Source of the DNA: Cymbomonas tetramitiformis
Taxonomy: Eukaryota > Chlorophyta > Pyramimonadophyceae > Pyramimonadales > Pyramimonadaceae
Length of the DNA stretch: 54,311 nt
Direction: 5' to 3'
Assembly: GCA_001247695.2 (NCBI GenBank)
Contig: LGRX02035435.1
Coordinates: forward strand, 1 to 54,311
The position numbers and the translations under genes are program-made. Numbering within the stretch: position 1 is the stretch's first letter; each line of letters begins with the position of its first letter. Below are positions 32,310 through 43,392 of this stretch, in pieces. The notes under the pieces are model-generated. The model made no database searches. It saw only the letters and a list, made by a program, of their open reading frames with translations, and had not been told where the DNA came from.

Positions 32310-34797
32310 TAAAGTAGCTTACTTATTGGCAGTGTAGAGGGGCTCAGGCGCGTTACCTGAGCGCCCCCAACGATCATGTAGTATGCGGCTCAGACACAGA
32401 TGTTAAGACGGTAAGGGAGTGGTTTGATATATATGTTTCCACCTTCCTTGGATAAATGGGGCGTCCGCATTTGTGTTGCTTGCCTGGCTTAACCTATTAG
32501 CTGTGAACAACGACGTGGCATCTTGGGTGCTTGGATAAGCGAGTATTTGCAATCAACTGCTCTCTATAAGTATGACATAGCATATTCAACCAGTGTACGT
32601 ATGGCTAATATCCAAATGATTGGAAATTGATAGCCCTTTCATAAGGACTACCGGGACAACATCAATAGTGGGCATCGTATCAAGATCTCGAGCTGCTCTT
32701 TCTGCAGTGTCCTGTCAAATTTTGGATTCGAGGTCATCTTGACCTTCAGAATACATCGTTTGAAGTAGCGTGGGTAGACAAAAAAACTGAGAATTTCAGG
32801 CAACTGACGGGAAGCATGGAGGAAAGCATGCATGCCCCCCTTGGAAACCTCGACTGTGGCAGTCAACATGCATGCAACTTGACCCCGCAAAACGTAACGC
32901 GCCAAACTTTAAGTCCGAACGGAATTTCCAATCTGGAGGAAAGCATGGCGAAGGTCGCTCAGGCACCGATAAAAATTCTTGAAAGCTTGGTCCTTGTGAA
33001 AGGACTGTCGGCATTTACAGCCCTGTCACAAGGACTGCCGGATAGTAGCCATGTAGACATGGAATTCACACGCGATAGCTTCGACCAATATCTCTCTCCT
33101 TCGATATCAATACATTTCGACACTAGTGTTTGCATGCGCGCTGCGCAAGTGAGGTTCTCTTTCAACTTAGCTACGAGGACACTTCTCAATGCTGTAAACT
33201 GGTGCCCGGCTCTCAGAATATATACGACATAACAACTATCCGCATTTCGCAATCGTTGGCACAGCTTCTCTGGGTTTGCTCACACCGATCGTGTTGTTTA
33301 TTTAATTACGATAGCTCGTACTATTCACAGTTACGATATCTTTGATGAGTCGACTCTGGCGAGTCGAGAATAGTGGGCTCTGTCGAGTAGTCGTTGGTTA
33401 TACTTGAGAGCCTGATTAAGTCGCGCAGCGGATCATTCAGATACAGAGTCATACAGATACAGATATTCAGATGAGACCCTATTATTCAGTCAGTTAGTCA
33501 GCACATGTCTTATCTTCAGTGGTATGTTGGAAGTATATAGTCGCAAGTTGGAACATTCTTTATGATCACAGAGGATCTTCCCAGGAACCACATATTACTT
33601 TTTGCAGATTTCTCACAGTTTTTCAGAAAGGCGTTCTCTGCGAATATTCGCCGAGACGGCAATTGTAAGAGGCGTCATTTGCGAATGCGTTGAGGCAGCA
33701 GGCGTGGCAACGCTTCTGCAGGCACATTTCCTTATGCTCGATGGGAAACACGCTCTGCTGGAAGCGAGGGATTTTCCCCCTCCCAGAGACGTCGTATCAC
33801 TGAGAGTTGCTGGCTATCAAGCTTTGCGAGGACCCAGTGCGAATATTACCATCTTCAACCGCTGCTTGAAGAACGTCTGCTCCAATAAGACGACCTTCAG
33901 CGACTCCGACATTACTCTTCCTCGAGACCCTCGGCCCCGCCTTCCATGCATCTGAATTGACGGACCTTCTCAAGATACAGCAGCGAGTCATGCATATGTA
34001 CGACAAGAATAATGGAAGTACCGCGGTACCCGCTCACGTGGTGAACGACGAAAACACTGTCTTAATGAAGACCCTCGATTATTCCCTTGCCGACTCTACT
34101 ATGGCCGCGCCGTGGAGACGAAGAAGGGTTCTACACCACCGTCAGGCGGTCCACCACTCGGTCCCGCAGGTCTTCCCATAAGCCCAGGAGAACGTGTATA
34201 TCCACCTCCTTGCCATCCACCTGTGGAATTCCTTGGGACATAGCTATATACTCCCCTGCGTTCAGTGACATTTGCCGCTTGTCTAGGAAGATGTCGAAAA
34301 TGTTCTTCCTCCGTCCCGACCTGGTCGCTCGCGACGATTCACAGAGTAGTCGCTCCCATCAATGACAAGGGTGTCAATTGATGAACGCCTCACCTTTGCC
34401 AGCTGAAAGCGACATGCGTGTGGGGTTGGCGCGATAGGCTCTTTCAGCTTCAGGTTCTCCACCAGTATCTCTGACCGAATCTCCTCGTCAAGATGCGTGG
34501 GCACCTTCGTTCACCTTCAACTCATCTACCGGTACCTCGGGCTGATTCACCTCGCGTTGGACTGAATCAGTTCCTCCTCCGACAGCGGTGGTGACGACAT
34601 CCTATACATAACACTACTGTCGGCTGGATCTGCACGCACCGGCTTCACACCCTCACTGTCTGACTTGATGTTACCTCCTATGAGACTGTTCCGTTTAAAT
34701 TGACCCATGCGCAAGCAACACGATTGTCCCACTCGCACTTTCATTGACTCGGTGTTCATACTCACATGCATGAAGTGCCGGGTACTCATACAGCAGG
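32310..34797. other. No recognised gene; low-grade ORFs only
   Basis: Short ORFs occur (33602-33955 plus; 34283-34504 and 34547-34789 minus). The two minus-strand frames are adjacent and may be parts of one broken gene, but I recognise neither. A CAGATACAGA-rich stretch lies at 33437-33475. Confidence 0.4.
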
Positions 34798-37018
34798 ATC
34801 ATCCTTAAATGGATTAGGGGGCATAATAATGATAGACTTCGTGATAGAGTTGACAGAGCAGCAAAAAGAGCCTCCTTTAGAAAAGGGGTGAACGCTCCTC
34901 GATTTGACCCATACGAAGAACTACCCTATTCTCCTTTTTATATGATGGAAGTGCCAGTAGCTGGTGATATCCGGAACCGCATCAGGAGAATCCAACGCCT
35001 TACTCACCTTCATACCTGGAAAGCCATGCTGTCACAAGGGAAGTATCTTAGGATGCTCGAGGACCACACTGTCCCTCGTCCCACCAAGGATATTTCAAAA
35101 GTCACGGCTAAAGCTTATACCTAACGTACGTAGCGGCCAGAAGCAGAGAACTTTTGGGCCTTCAGGCTTCACTAGCACGGTCGCATAAGCTGGGTGTATC
35201 CACCTCCCCTGACTGCCCGCACTGCCAATAATCAGGAACCAAATGCACCTTCTCTCACATCCAGCTGGAATGCCCGGGCCCGGGTAACTCGCTTGCACAC
35301 CTGGGAGGAGAACAAGATGCTGAACTCAAAAAAGCATGTGGAGGCTGAGATCACAGGGGAACCTAAACTGCTGAATCCAGGGAAGGGCTCCTCCTTCATT
35401 GACATTTGCGCTCAAACTCTTTTTCCACTTGCCGACCTTCGCGATGAGATGAAGCGGGAGCTTTTATCTTTAAGCATTGCCTGAATCGGGAATGTACCGC
35501 CCATCTGCTTCTAAGTGGCTACTATCCGACAGTCCTTCCCCAAGGACTAAATTGAAAACTAGTCCTTGGGGAAGGACTAGCGCCGTCGATTTTTTTGGGA
35601 CGACCTAGCCAATGCCAGTGACCCTATGTCTCGGTTTGTGTCATCAATGTGACCTAAACTAAGTCCCTTAATGCCCCATTGGCCACGGGATGGCGCATGT
35701 TGTTGTCGGTGGACGCCCATGTGGCATGCACCCTACTATTTCCATGAAATCCATTCAAATCGCCAAGCTGATTTCAGTACCTGATTTTCATGATTTTTTT
35801 TGGGAGATCTCTAGGTCCCAGATAGGTGCCGCAAGTGGTAATATTGCACAAGTATAGCCTATCCAATGATAGGTGGGCGTGGCGGTGAGTTGGGATTATG
35901 CCATTGGTCGCTATATGGCTACTGCTTGGTGGTACTTGTCATATTTATATCAGCTGGAACTGCTTAAGTATGGGGCCACAATGCCCAAATTGCAGCTTTG
36001 CATGGCCCATATCATGTGATCTATGGGACATATTACAAATAGTGAGCATAGTGATGCATAGATGCATAAATATGACTTCAAACTATACCTCGGTATTTTT
36101 TTTGGGAATTTTCCAACCATTAGGGTGCGTGTTATTGAATATTTTGCTCGAATTTTGGGTCGAAAAATGTCAGAATTCAGCATTTTCGTCTTAGTGGTGG
36201 TGTTTACCATGCGCTGAGAGCATAATATATCGTCATTATACGCCATTTACGGTTATGCACCTTTACATTGGGTCATAAATTTGATGTGTGGGTGGTGGTA
36301 CATCACCCCCTATCCATCTAAGGGGCCATTAGGGGCCATGCCGCCACTAGTCCTTCCCCAAGGACTAGCCAAATGAATTAAATTTAGAGCATGCCATAGC
36401 CCTAAACCGCGGCTAGATTACGGGTACCCAAACTTTGAAATTCAACTTCCCACAAAGATAGGCACTTAGGTTGTGTCCCAAAGGATTTTTTGAAGCATGG
36501 TGTTGGGTCTAAGGACCATTAATCCGGCCGTAATGTGCATTTCCGCCTAGTCCTTGGGGAAGGACTAGTGGCCCGGATAGTAGCCATAAGAAGGGGGCCA
36601 TTGCTGTGACAGCACTTCCGGATGTAAACATTCAGAATTGCAATAGGACGTACCCTGAACTCCAATATGCTACGAAACAGGAGTTCTGGAAACTCCTGTC
36701 GTGGCACTACCTCTCAAAGGCAGAGCTCCCGTCACCTCTCTCACGATATGCCACACGTGCACACGACATCCATGCGGCCCTTAAAGCGTGTAGAGATGAG
36801 TGAGTCGGGTGACCCCCAAAACTGCTACGCCATTCGAAGAAGCCTTCTTGACATTGTCATAGACGACCGTGGGCTGGACGTGAATGGGCGTGAACTGTTT
36901 TGTAACCCACTGAACTCACACCCTAGGATCCATTCGAGAAGATGTATACCTACGGACCAGATGAGAGCTGCCCTTCGGCTCTTTTGTGCAAATGGTAGAA
37001 TCGTATTCGATGGGCTAT
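34798..37018 (+). pseudogene. Retroelement pol tail (RNase H end, zinc knuckle, start of methyltransferase-like region), copy 2, broken
   Basis: This is a degenerate second copy of the gene at 51.0-53.9 kb. It begins within the RNase H C-terminal motif (ILKWIRGHNND at 34798) and continues through RIRRIQRLTHLHTW, SQGKYLRML and a zinc knuckle with an internal stop near 35220. GEPKLLNPGKGS follows, then MYRPSASK at about 35490-35511. The 1071-bp MITE at 35516-36586 then interrupts it. The gene resumes at 36591 (KGAIAVTALPD) and runs through FWKLLSWHYLSKAE, DPQNCYAIRR and NPLNSHPRIHSRRCIPT. It ends at FDGL (37018), just before the NPPF motif seen in the other copy. Several frameshifts and stops make it non-functional. 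Confidence 0.75.
35516..36586. mobile_element. 1071-bp MITE with TAAG target duplication, apparently nested
   Basis: Inverted ends TGGCTACTATCCG are flanked by TAAG at 35512-35515 and 36587-36590. The uninterrupted site is confirmed by the homologous gene, which continues SK-K across it. A 22-bp word around AGTCCTTCCCCAAGGACT occurs four times, at 35531, 35559 (inverted), 36347 and 36547 (inverted). The inner pair bounds 35559-36368, so one element may lie inside another. No transposase ORF is seen. Confidence 0.88.
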
Positions 37019-37028
37019 GAGGGAAGAA

Positions 37029-37078
37029 ACGCCTAGCGGAAACGTGGACGCGGTTGCGGACATCCGCGTTTCCGCTAG
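37029..37078. repeat. Perfect hairpin with 12-bp arms
   Basis: CTAGCGGAAACG and CGTTTCCGCTAG flank a loop of about 22 nt, just after the point where copy 2 of the pol tail loses similarity to the longer copy. Confidence 0.85.
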
Positions 37079-37339
37079 AGGTGAAATTGCACTGCCAAAC
37101 AGTCAGTGTGTGTTTATTATGCTTATATGATATGCGTGATATGTTCATGCTGTGCAGGATGCGTCCCTGTTGGGCGTGAGTCGAGTTGGTTGGCTCGAAT
37201 CACGCCCATTACCCCCCTCACAAGAACCGTCCAGCATCCTAGATTCCGAACGGATCTTGCTTCCAACCCTTTCTAATTTAAGCAGAATTGCCTGCACACT
37301 CGGTATCGTGGTCAGGAACTCGCGTAGAATTACGTATAT

Positions 37340-37490
37340 GGTTGCTTGGTTCAATGAAAGCCACGTACGGTACCTGGTTCACTGAAAGCCCCGTATCTGG
37401 TTCAACGAAAGCCACGTATCTGGTTCAACGAAAGCCCTGTATCTAGTTCAATGAAAGCCCCGTATCGTATTTGGTTCAATGAAAGCCCCG
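37340..37490. repeat. 23-bp tandem repeat TGGTTCAATGAAAGCCCCGT
   Basis: About six units of roughly 23-28 bp, all with GTTCAaTGAAAGCC and a CGTATC tail. Confidence 0.88.
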
Positions 37491-38095
37491 TAATCTTGCT
37501 TGCGCAAAAAAAGTTGTTCCTAACACTTATTATGTAGTCAACTGTACAAGTGAACCGTGGAAAGCAAGGGCAACGCACCTTTCATTTTTGATGGAGAATC
37601 TTTTACCCTGTCCTCTTTCTTGAATAGAGGACAATAAAATGCATACCATCAGTGTGTTCAACAGTACAACGATACCCGCCGTTGTCGCAAGAAAGGCACA
37701 CCCTGCCGTACTTTTTCGGAGGCTTCCTCATGTTTGCAATAACCAAGTGAACAGAGGTGGGGTGGGGGCAAAATAATACAAACGGTGATATTACACGCAT
37801 GTGCTTGTGTCACAAATTTATCCCCCAAAAACAAGACATGATTTCTATTCCCCATTATGCACTTTTCTATTCCTCGATAACCATTTTTCCACCATCGGGA
37901 CTAAGCAACAAGTTGGTGAGCAGTTGTTAATGCCGTCCAACACATGGCATCTCATACAACGCAAAGTTGATGCCAGATGTGTCGAAACTGTGGTGGTTAA
38001 TTGATACTGGAATATCCCGGTTCTCGGATATCAGACAGTCACGGAACCAATATAGACTCCCAGTCAGGACTGCCTATACAGATGTCAACAGTTGA
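37491..38095. other. No recognised gene
   Basis: AT-rich spacer with ORFs of about 65 codons only. Confidence 0.35.
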
Positions 38096-38599
38096 CGATG
38101 CGCGAAGTGGTTGGGCGCACATTTGGTTGCAGCTATTTGGGAGGACTTCCCGGATGCAGTGAAGCAAGGTCCGCTCAAGGAAATTATGATGGAGGTGAAG
38201 CAGTCCATTTCTGGGGCCATTGGTGCAGGCAGCACACACTATACGTGTTGTGTTGGATATACCCCTCTCACAGGAATATAACACAATGTTTGGCAGTGTT
38301 TTCAGAATGTGTTAAGTGAGTTAGGCTTACCCTTTATATGGGCATACACAGTTAGCGTTTTTAAAGTTCCGGTGACTGTCATACACACTACTACGGGAAG
38401 AGTCACAGAAGCTGGTCACGGTGATACTTTCAGCATTTTTTGTAACAAGCTGCACGCATTCAAGAGTCAAGCCTCAGTAAAAGCAGATTTGTGTTGCGAA
38501 ATGTGTGGAAAGCCCGACTCAGAGGCACAAATGTTATTGTGTGGGGATGAGAATGGTGGTAAGGGATGTGGGCCGTTGGATTCCATATGTTTTGTTTGA
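38096..38599 (+). pseudogene. Unrecognised protein fragment with C-terminal zinc-finger-like Cys cluster; one in-frame stop
   Basis: One frame stays open from 38096 to 38599 apart from a single TAA at 38279-38281. Composition on both sides looks coding (KWLGAHLVAAIWEDFPDAVK before; FQNVLSELGLPFIWAYTVS after). The C-terminal 35 residues hold CCEMCGKPDSEAQMLLC and a following Gly/Cys segment (ENGGKGCG), like the first half of a PHD finger, but the frame ends before the rest. I do not recognise the upstream part. It may be the tail of a transposon protein, as a PHD finger also ends the CACTA-type gene in this window. Confidence 0.4.
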
Positions 38600-40105
38600 G
38601 ACCTGCTTTGGAAACTTTGCCCGAGGGCGATTGATTTTGTATGTCATGCAAGCGTAAGGGCACGTAAGAGCCATGGGCAAGTAATTGTCATGATAAGTAA
38701 TGACTATGCACGAGAGGAAGTAGCGCAAAGTAGATATTATATATAATATCAAGTTTTACTATATGTTATTTTAGATATGGTCAGCCGCCCTCCCGGGAAT
38801 CGTCGATGGTGTATACGTGTGCGCAAAGAATCCGAGAGTATGCAGTTTGCAGTATCGTGTGTCGGGCTCCGCTATAATTTTGTACCCAAGCATTTTAGAT
38901 TAAGACTTTTTTTCGTGATCGATGTCATATGATGATTTTTGGATGTCGCTTTATTATACGCAATACGAGTAAAAATGCTAGGGGTGAAGAATCCTCGTAT
39001 CCGCGTAAACCACGTAAGGTTACCCTAAGTCATGGGGTGGCGACCATGCGCGGCAACCCGGGCTGGCCCTTACTTACGCTAGGCGCGACGCGCCGTCGCG
39101 CCGAGCGTCGCGCTGGCGCAGACGCCTATTTTTTTTAGAGGGATATACCCAACCGGCCTAGTTGGAATTCTTGGCGCTTACCTATTTTTGCCATTTTGAG
39201 TCTTAAATTTCCAAATATATAAGTCCCAATAAATTATTGTCTGTCACAGTTTCGTCTAGATGGTGATCGATTGACGATCGCGCACCTAGGGGTTTTTTTA
39301 GCCTTTGGTTCGGTTGAAAGACCGGGAGCTGGATTTTGTGCTACGGTCAAGGCGAATATGATCGCGCGCGCACTTTATAGAGGTGCCCGAAGTGCACTAA
39401 AATTCGGTATTTTGGCGAATGAGCAAAAATCACAGGGTTTCCGAGCCTACGCGCATTTATACAAGCCCCAGACCAATGTATGGCATACAACCCATATGTA
39501 TCTTGCACATGTGAGTCCGAAGGAGTATCATTGTACCAGGCACACTCCTGATAATTTATTCATTTTTCTTTTCTTTCTTTTTATTCTTTATTTTCTTTCT
39601 TTTTATTCTTTTTATCTTATTTGCTGTTTTTGGTGCTTCACATAGGCTTCTAGCCTTATATTCAACTGTTTATTTGCATGACATATACTGGCTATGCAGC
39701 CTAGCAATACTATCACTTTTCGATATAATGTATGGTCGCAAACCTATAACATCTATATCCTTATGTTCAGTCTTGGCATACAGCCTAACACTAACATGTA
39801 CAACTTGTCCTTAATTTCTCTTGATCAACACTAACTGAGGTCCACTTTTCCAAGCTTCCCTTTCAACATGTTGCTCTCTAACAATCACTAGCAGGATTCC
39901 TGTATTGACATCTGCCATCGACCAATCATGTGCACATATATGCCTGATTCTGGTACTCCTCCACCAATCATCGGGCAGATCACGATATTGCCATTGCAGA
40001 TCTTTCTGGAATCCACCAGATCCTCAATATAATTATTGTCATTGCAGATCTTCTCCTGAAATCTGCCTTGCCATCAATTATTTCTTCATACAGCTATGAC
40101 CGGCA
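38600..40105. other. No recognised gene
   Basis: The ORF at 39271-39645 (124 codons) ends in a TTCTTT-rich microsatellite (39560-39625) and looks non-coding. No other feature is supportable. Confidence 0.4.
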
Positions 40106-40107
40106 TG

Positions 40108-40915
40108 TAACAAGGCCCTTGCAGCATGCAACCACCCGTCACCAGCATGCAACCTGGCATATGTAGTATGCAACCTGGTCTCTGTCGCATGCAACCTGGC
40201 CTCTGTGGCATGCAACCAGACATCTGTAGCATGCAACCTGGCCTCCGTGGCATGCAGCCTGGCGTATGTAGCATGCAACCTGACATTTGTAGCATGCAAC
40301 CTAGCCTCTGTCGCATGCAACCTGGCCCCTGTGGCATGCAACCCGACATCTGTCGCATGCAACCTGGCCTCTTGTGGCATGCAACCTGGCCTCTGTCGCA
40401 TGCAACCAGACATCTGTAGCATGCAACCTGGCCTTTGTAGCATGCAACCTGGCCTCTGTCGCATGCAACCTGGCCTCTGTGGCATGCAACCCGACATCTG
40501 TCGCATGCAACCTGGCCTCTGTGGCATGCAACCTGGCCTCTGTAGCATGCAACCTGACATCTGTAGCATGCAACCTGGCCTCCGTGACATGCAACCGGGC
40601 CTCTGTAGCATGCAACCCGACATCTGTAGCATGCAACCTGGCCTCTGTCGCATGCAACCTGGCCTCTGTAGCATGCAACCTGACATCTGTAGCATGCAAC
40701 CTGGCCTCCGTGACATGCAACCGGGCCTCTGTAGCATGCAACCTGACATCTGTAGCATGCAACCTGGCCTCCGTGGCATGCAACCGGGCATCTGTAGCAT
40801 GCAACCAGGCATCTGTGGCATGCAACCAGGCATACGCAGCATGCAACCAGACATCTGTATCATGCAACCACTCGTCGCCAGCATGCAACCAGATCTCTGT
40901 AGCATGCAACCCCGC
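40108..40915. repeat. 21-bp minisatellite GCATGCAACCTGGCCTCTGTA (about 38 copies)
   Basis: Units share GCATGCAACC and vary in the second half (TGGCCTCTGT, AGACATCTGT, CGACATCTGT). The palindrome GCATGC recurs every 21 bp. As 21 is a multiple of three, four long frames stay open on both strands (up to 295 codons). One 22-bp unit at about 40372 shifts frame. Equal openness on both strands argues against coding. Confidence 0.95.
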
Positions 40916-41640
40916 TGCTCGTACCTCCCGGTACAATCATACTTGATTGTTTGACGGATTTCCATCGATACACCGGGTACGAGGCCCGTATATCGCTAGT
41001 ATTATGGGAAAGACTAAATCATTTTGCTACCTTACACCACCGTACCCCTTACGCGTCGATGCCGCAAACCACTCAACCCGCATGCAAAACCTCATATGAT
41101 GTTATAATATCTTCGAATATACTACTAATTGTCAAAATATAACATTATATTCATTGTCGATCTCGGTGCGTCGGCTGGGAGCGCTTCAGCATGCGAGCAG
41201 CGTTCATGACACTGTCACAGACACAGCGTTCATGATACTCATAGGTCATACTGTCAAGTTGGCACGTATTGTCAACCCAACCAACGACGGACATCTACTA
41301 GAGACTTTCTCGCAAAAGTTAGTCTGCCTGTTCTGAACTTTTCCTGGCTGATGCTGACGTCAAAGATGCCGAATTTTCGGTGCCACGTCAGTCTGGGCCA
41401 GGAAAAGTTCAGAACTGCCAAGAATTCTTGGCAAAGTTTGCTCGACAGGACCTCGAAATCGTCCAAACTCATGAAAAGTTCGATCGAACTTTTCCTGTTC
41501 GTCCATGACCCCTCGCGTGACGTCACATAGCATAATCCACGTCGTCCCCGGCGACGAACAGCGTCGCTCGAAAGATGCTCTTTGTACACACCGGTGTTTC
41601 AGGCATTTTGCACTGTTTTGTTTAGCATTCCCCCAATTTA
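40916..41640. other. Inverted repeats, no gene
   Basis: The words GAACTTTTCCTG and AGGAAAAGTTC recur in opposite orientation at 41334-41345, 41400-41410 and about 41481-41494, so this may hold a further foldback element. No gene is seen. Confidence 0.4.
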
Positions 41641-41655
41641 CACAAAATCACGCCA

Positions 41656-42630
41656 TGCAAGCCGGCGGCTGACACCATGGCAGACCTTGATACCCCCGTG
41701 AACCTTGATAACACAGAACCTGAAACGGCCAGGCCGCTGATAACAATAATGAAACTGAAGAACACATTGAGCTTGATGGGGCGCGCCAAGGGCAAGTGAG
41801 AGTAGAGGACCTGGTCACCACGAAGTTCAAAACAACGGCTCAGCGCATTGCTGTCTTCACCCCGGATGCAACTAGACAAGCCTTCGTTGGAAGTGCGCGT
41901 ATGGGGGAACAAAAAAAAGCTGGGGCGATTGTGCGGAGAAGATTCTTCAATACCCGGTGTATGCTACCTGTCGCGCGAGGAATTCAAGAAGGTGCAATTT
42001 AGTGGGAAGTATTTGCAAGACAAGACCAAGATTTTGTTGGACTGCTACGAGGCCTACGAGAGACCCATCCAGGCGTTCGGGCGATGACGGGGACTACAAC
42101 GAGCTGCATGAGAAGATGTGAGGTCTTGCTTGTGCTGAATGAGTTTGAAGACGCGAAGACTGCTGATGACCTGGCTACTGCGGAGAAGAAGAGGAAGATC
42201 GATTCCGGATAGTGAGGGAAAGATACCTGAGACAAAATCAAACAGACTAAACACCACACTAAATGAGTACAAGAATAAAAAATTGTACTCTACCAACCCG
42301 AAGAAGCCAGACTCCCTACCACTATGGCTCTCCGACATTCTCAGGGATAGCCCTAAAATCCCTAATACGGCCGCCGCAAGATTAGTGACAGAAATTACAC
42401 ACAAAGAACTACAACAAGCACGCTCAGATTGTGGTATTTCCACAGCGCCTGGACCCTCAGGAATGAGATATTCGCAGTGGATCAAGGGCCCACAGAACTT
42501 CCAAGATGTTACTATCTCACTTTTTAACTACATTCTTGAAACTACACACTTTTCGACGACCGGTCAGCGTTCGCACCTCCCGGAAATATTTCAGCCGCCA
42601 TATGGTAATTTTATAGCAATAATTTTATGA
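41656..42630 (+). pseudogene. Non-LTR retrotransposon (LINE) reverse-transcriptase start, degenerate
   Basis: In 42139-42630 the frame has a helical stretch and then CGISTAPGPSGMRYSQW followed by VTISLFNYILETTHF. This is the pattern of the first RT motifs of LINE-type enzymes (SPGPDG, then a helix with LFN.IL). The rest of RT (YRPIS, YADD) is missing; the reading ends at 42630. Upstream, 41680-42130 holds broken frames, including one with an ATG at 41679, that may be the preceding part of the same ORF. This supplies an RT of the kind that should precede the RNase H genes at 34.8 and 51 kb, but a link to them is only a guess. Confidence 0.5.
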
Positions 42631-42719
42631 TACTGAGTGGCGACATATTTTCATTTTTACAGCTTTAATGTTGTTTTTATTGGTGTATTTTTGATACGCG
42701 ATTTACGAGACGAGCAGGG

Positions 42720-43392
42720 ACGCAGTATGGGAAAATCTGGTCGGAAAAAACAGACATCTGCGCCTCTCCTTGCAAGTATTGAGATAAATCTACGACAAGT
42801 CATGAGCTGCGCATCTGCTGCCCTACACCTGTTGAAGTTAGCGAAAAGCGACTTTGCCACTCTCCAGCTGGAAGACGTAGGCTCATCAGCTCTTTTGCAT
42901 CTCACAGACTCGCAAGTAGTGTCAAAAAATCTGCTCGCGGCTGTTTCGCTGGTGGGCGCCAAGTCGAAAGAGGCGGTGACCACAGCTGAACGTGCCCTAA
43001 TCTCCCAAGTGAAAAGTGAGAAATCTGAGGGTGCGAATGCGCACAAGCATCGCACAGGTAAAAGTGCCTGCAGCGAGGGACCCAGTGCAAAACCCTTCGT
43101 AGGAAAGTACTCCGTGCGTCTCGCAGTGACAGAAGGAAGACTGAAAAAAGTGACATCGAGCCAACAGTTTCCCTCCCAAAGCGAAAGCAAGAATCGCCGC
43201 ACGAAGAATCTCTGAAGGGACGAAAGCCCCCCACCTCGGATATAACAGTTCGGCCCATCGACACGAAAAGCTCCGCTGTTGAATCGGCCACTCCTCAGAC
43301 GCCAAAACCAGCGAAAGACTTAACTGGACCTACTAAGCCGCCCCCATCAACAGGGCAGAAGCGAGCGAAGTCTAGTTCAGGTGACATGCGAT
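42720..43392 (+). pseudogene. Unrecognised basic ORF, possibly a retroelement ORF1
   Basis: The frame runs from about 42727 to 43215 (helical, Ala/Leu/Ser-rich, then Lys-rich). After a frameshift near 43180 it continues in another frame as a Pro/Lys/Ser-rich tail to TAG at 43392-43394. A helical core with a basic tail would suit a nucleic-acid-binding ORF1, but I find no motif. Its end lies inside the truncated 3' border of the gypsy element, suggesting the two were joined by deletion or insertion. Confidence 0.3.

Noticed and set aside
40078..40965. 295-codon minus-strand and 249-codon plus-strand Met/Cys-rich proteins
   Set aside because: Both are products of a 21-bp repeat that is open on both strands; a 22-bp unit breaks frame. 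There is no non-repeat coding sequence.
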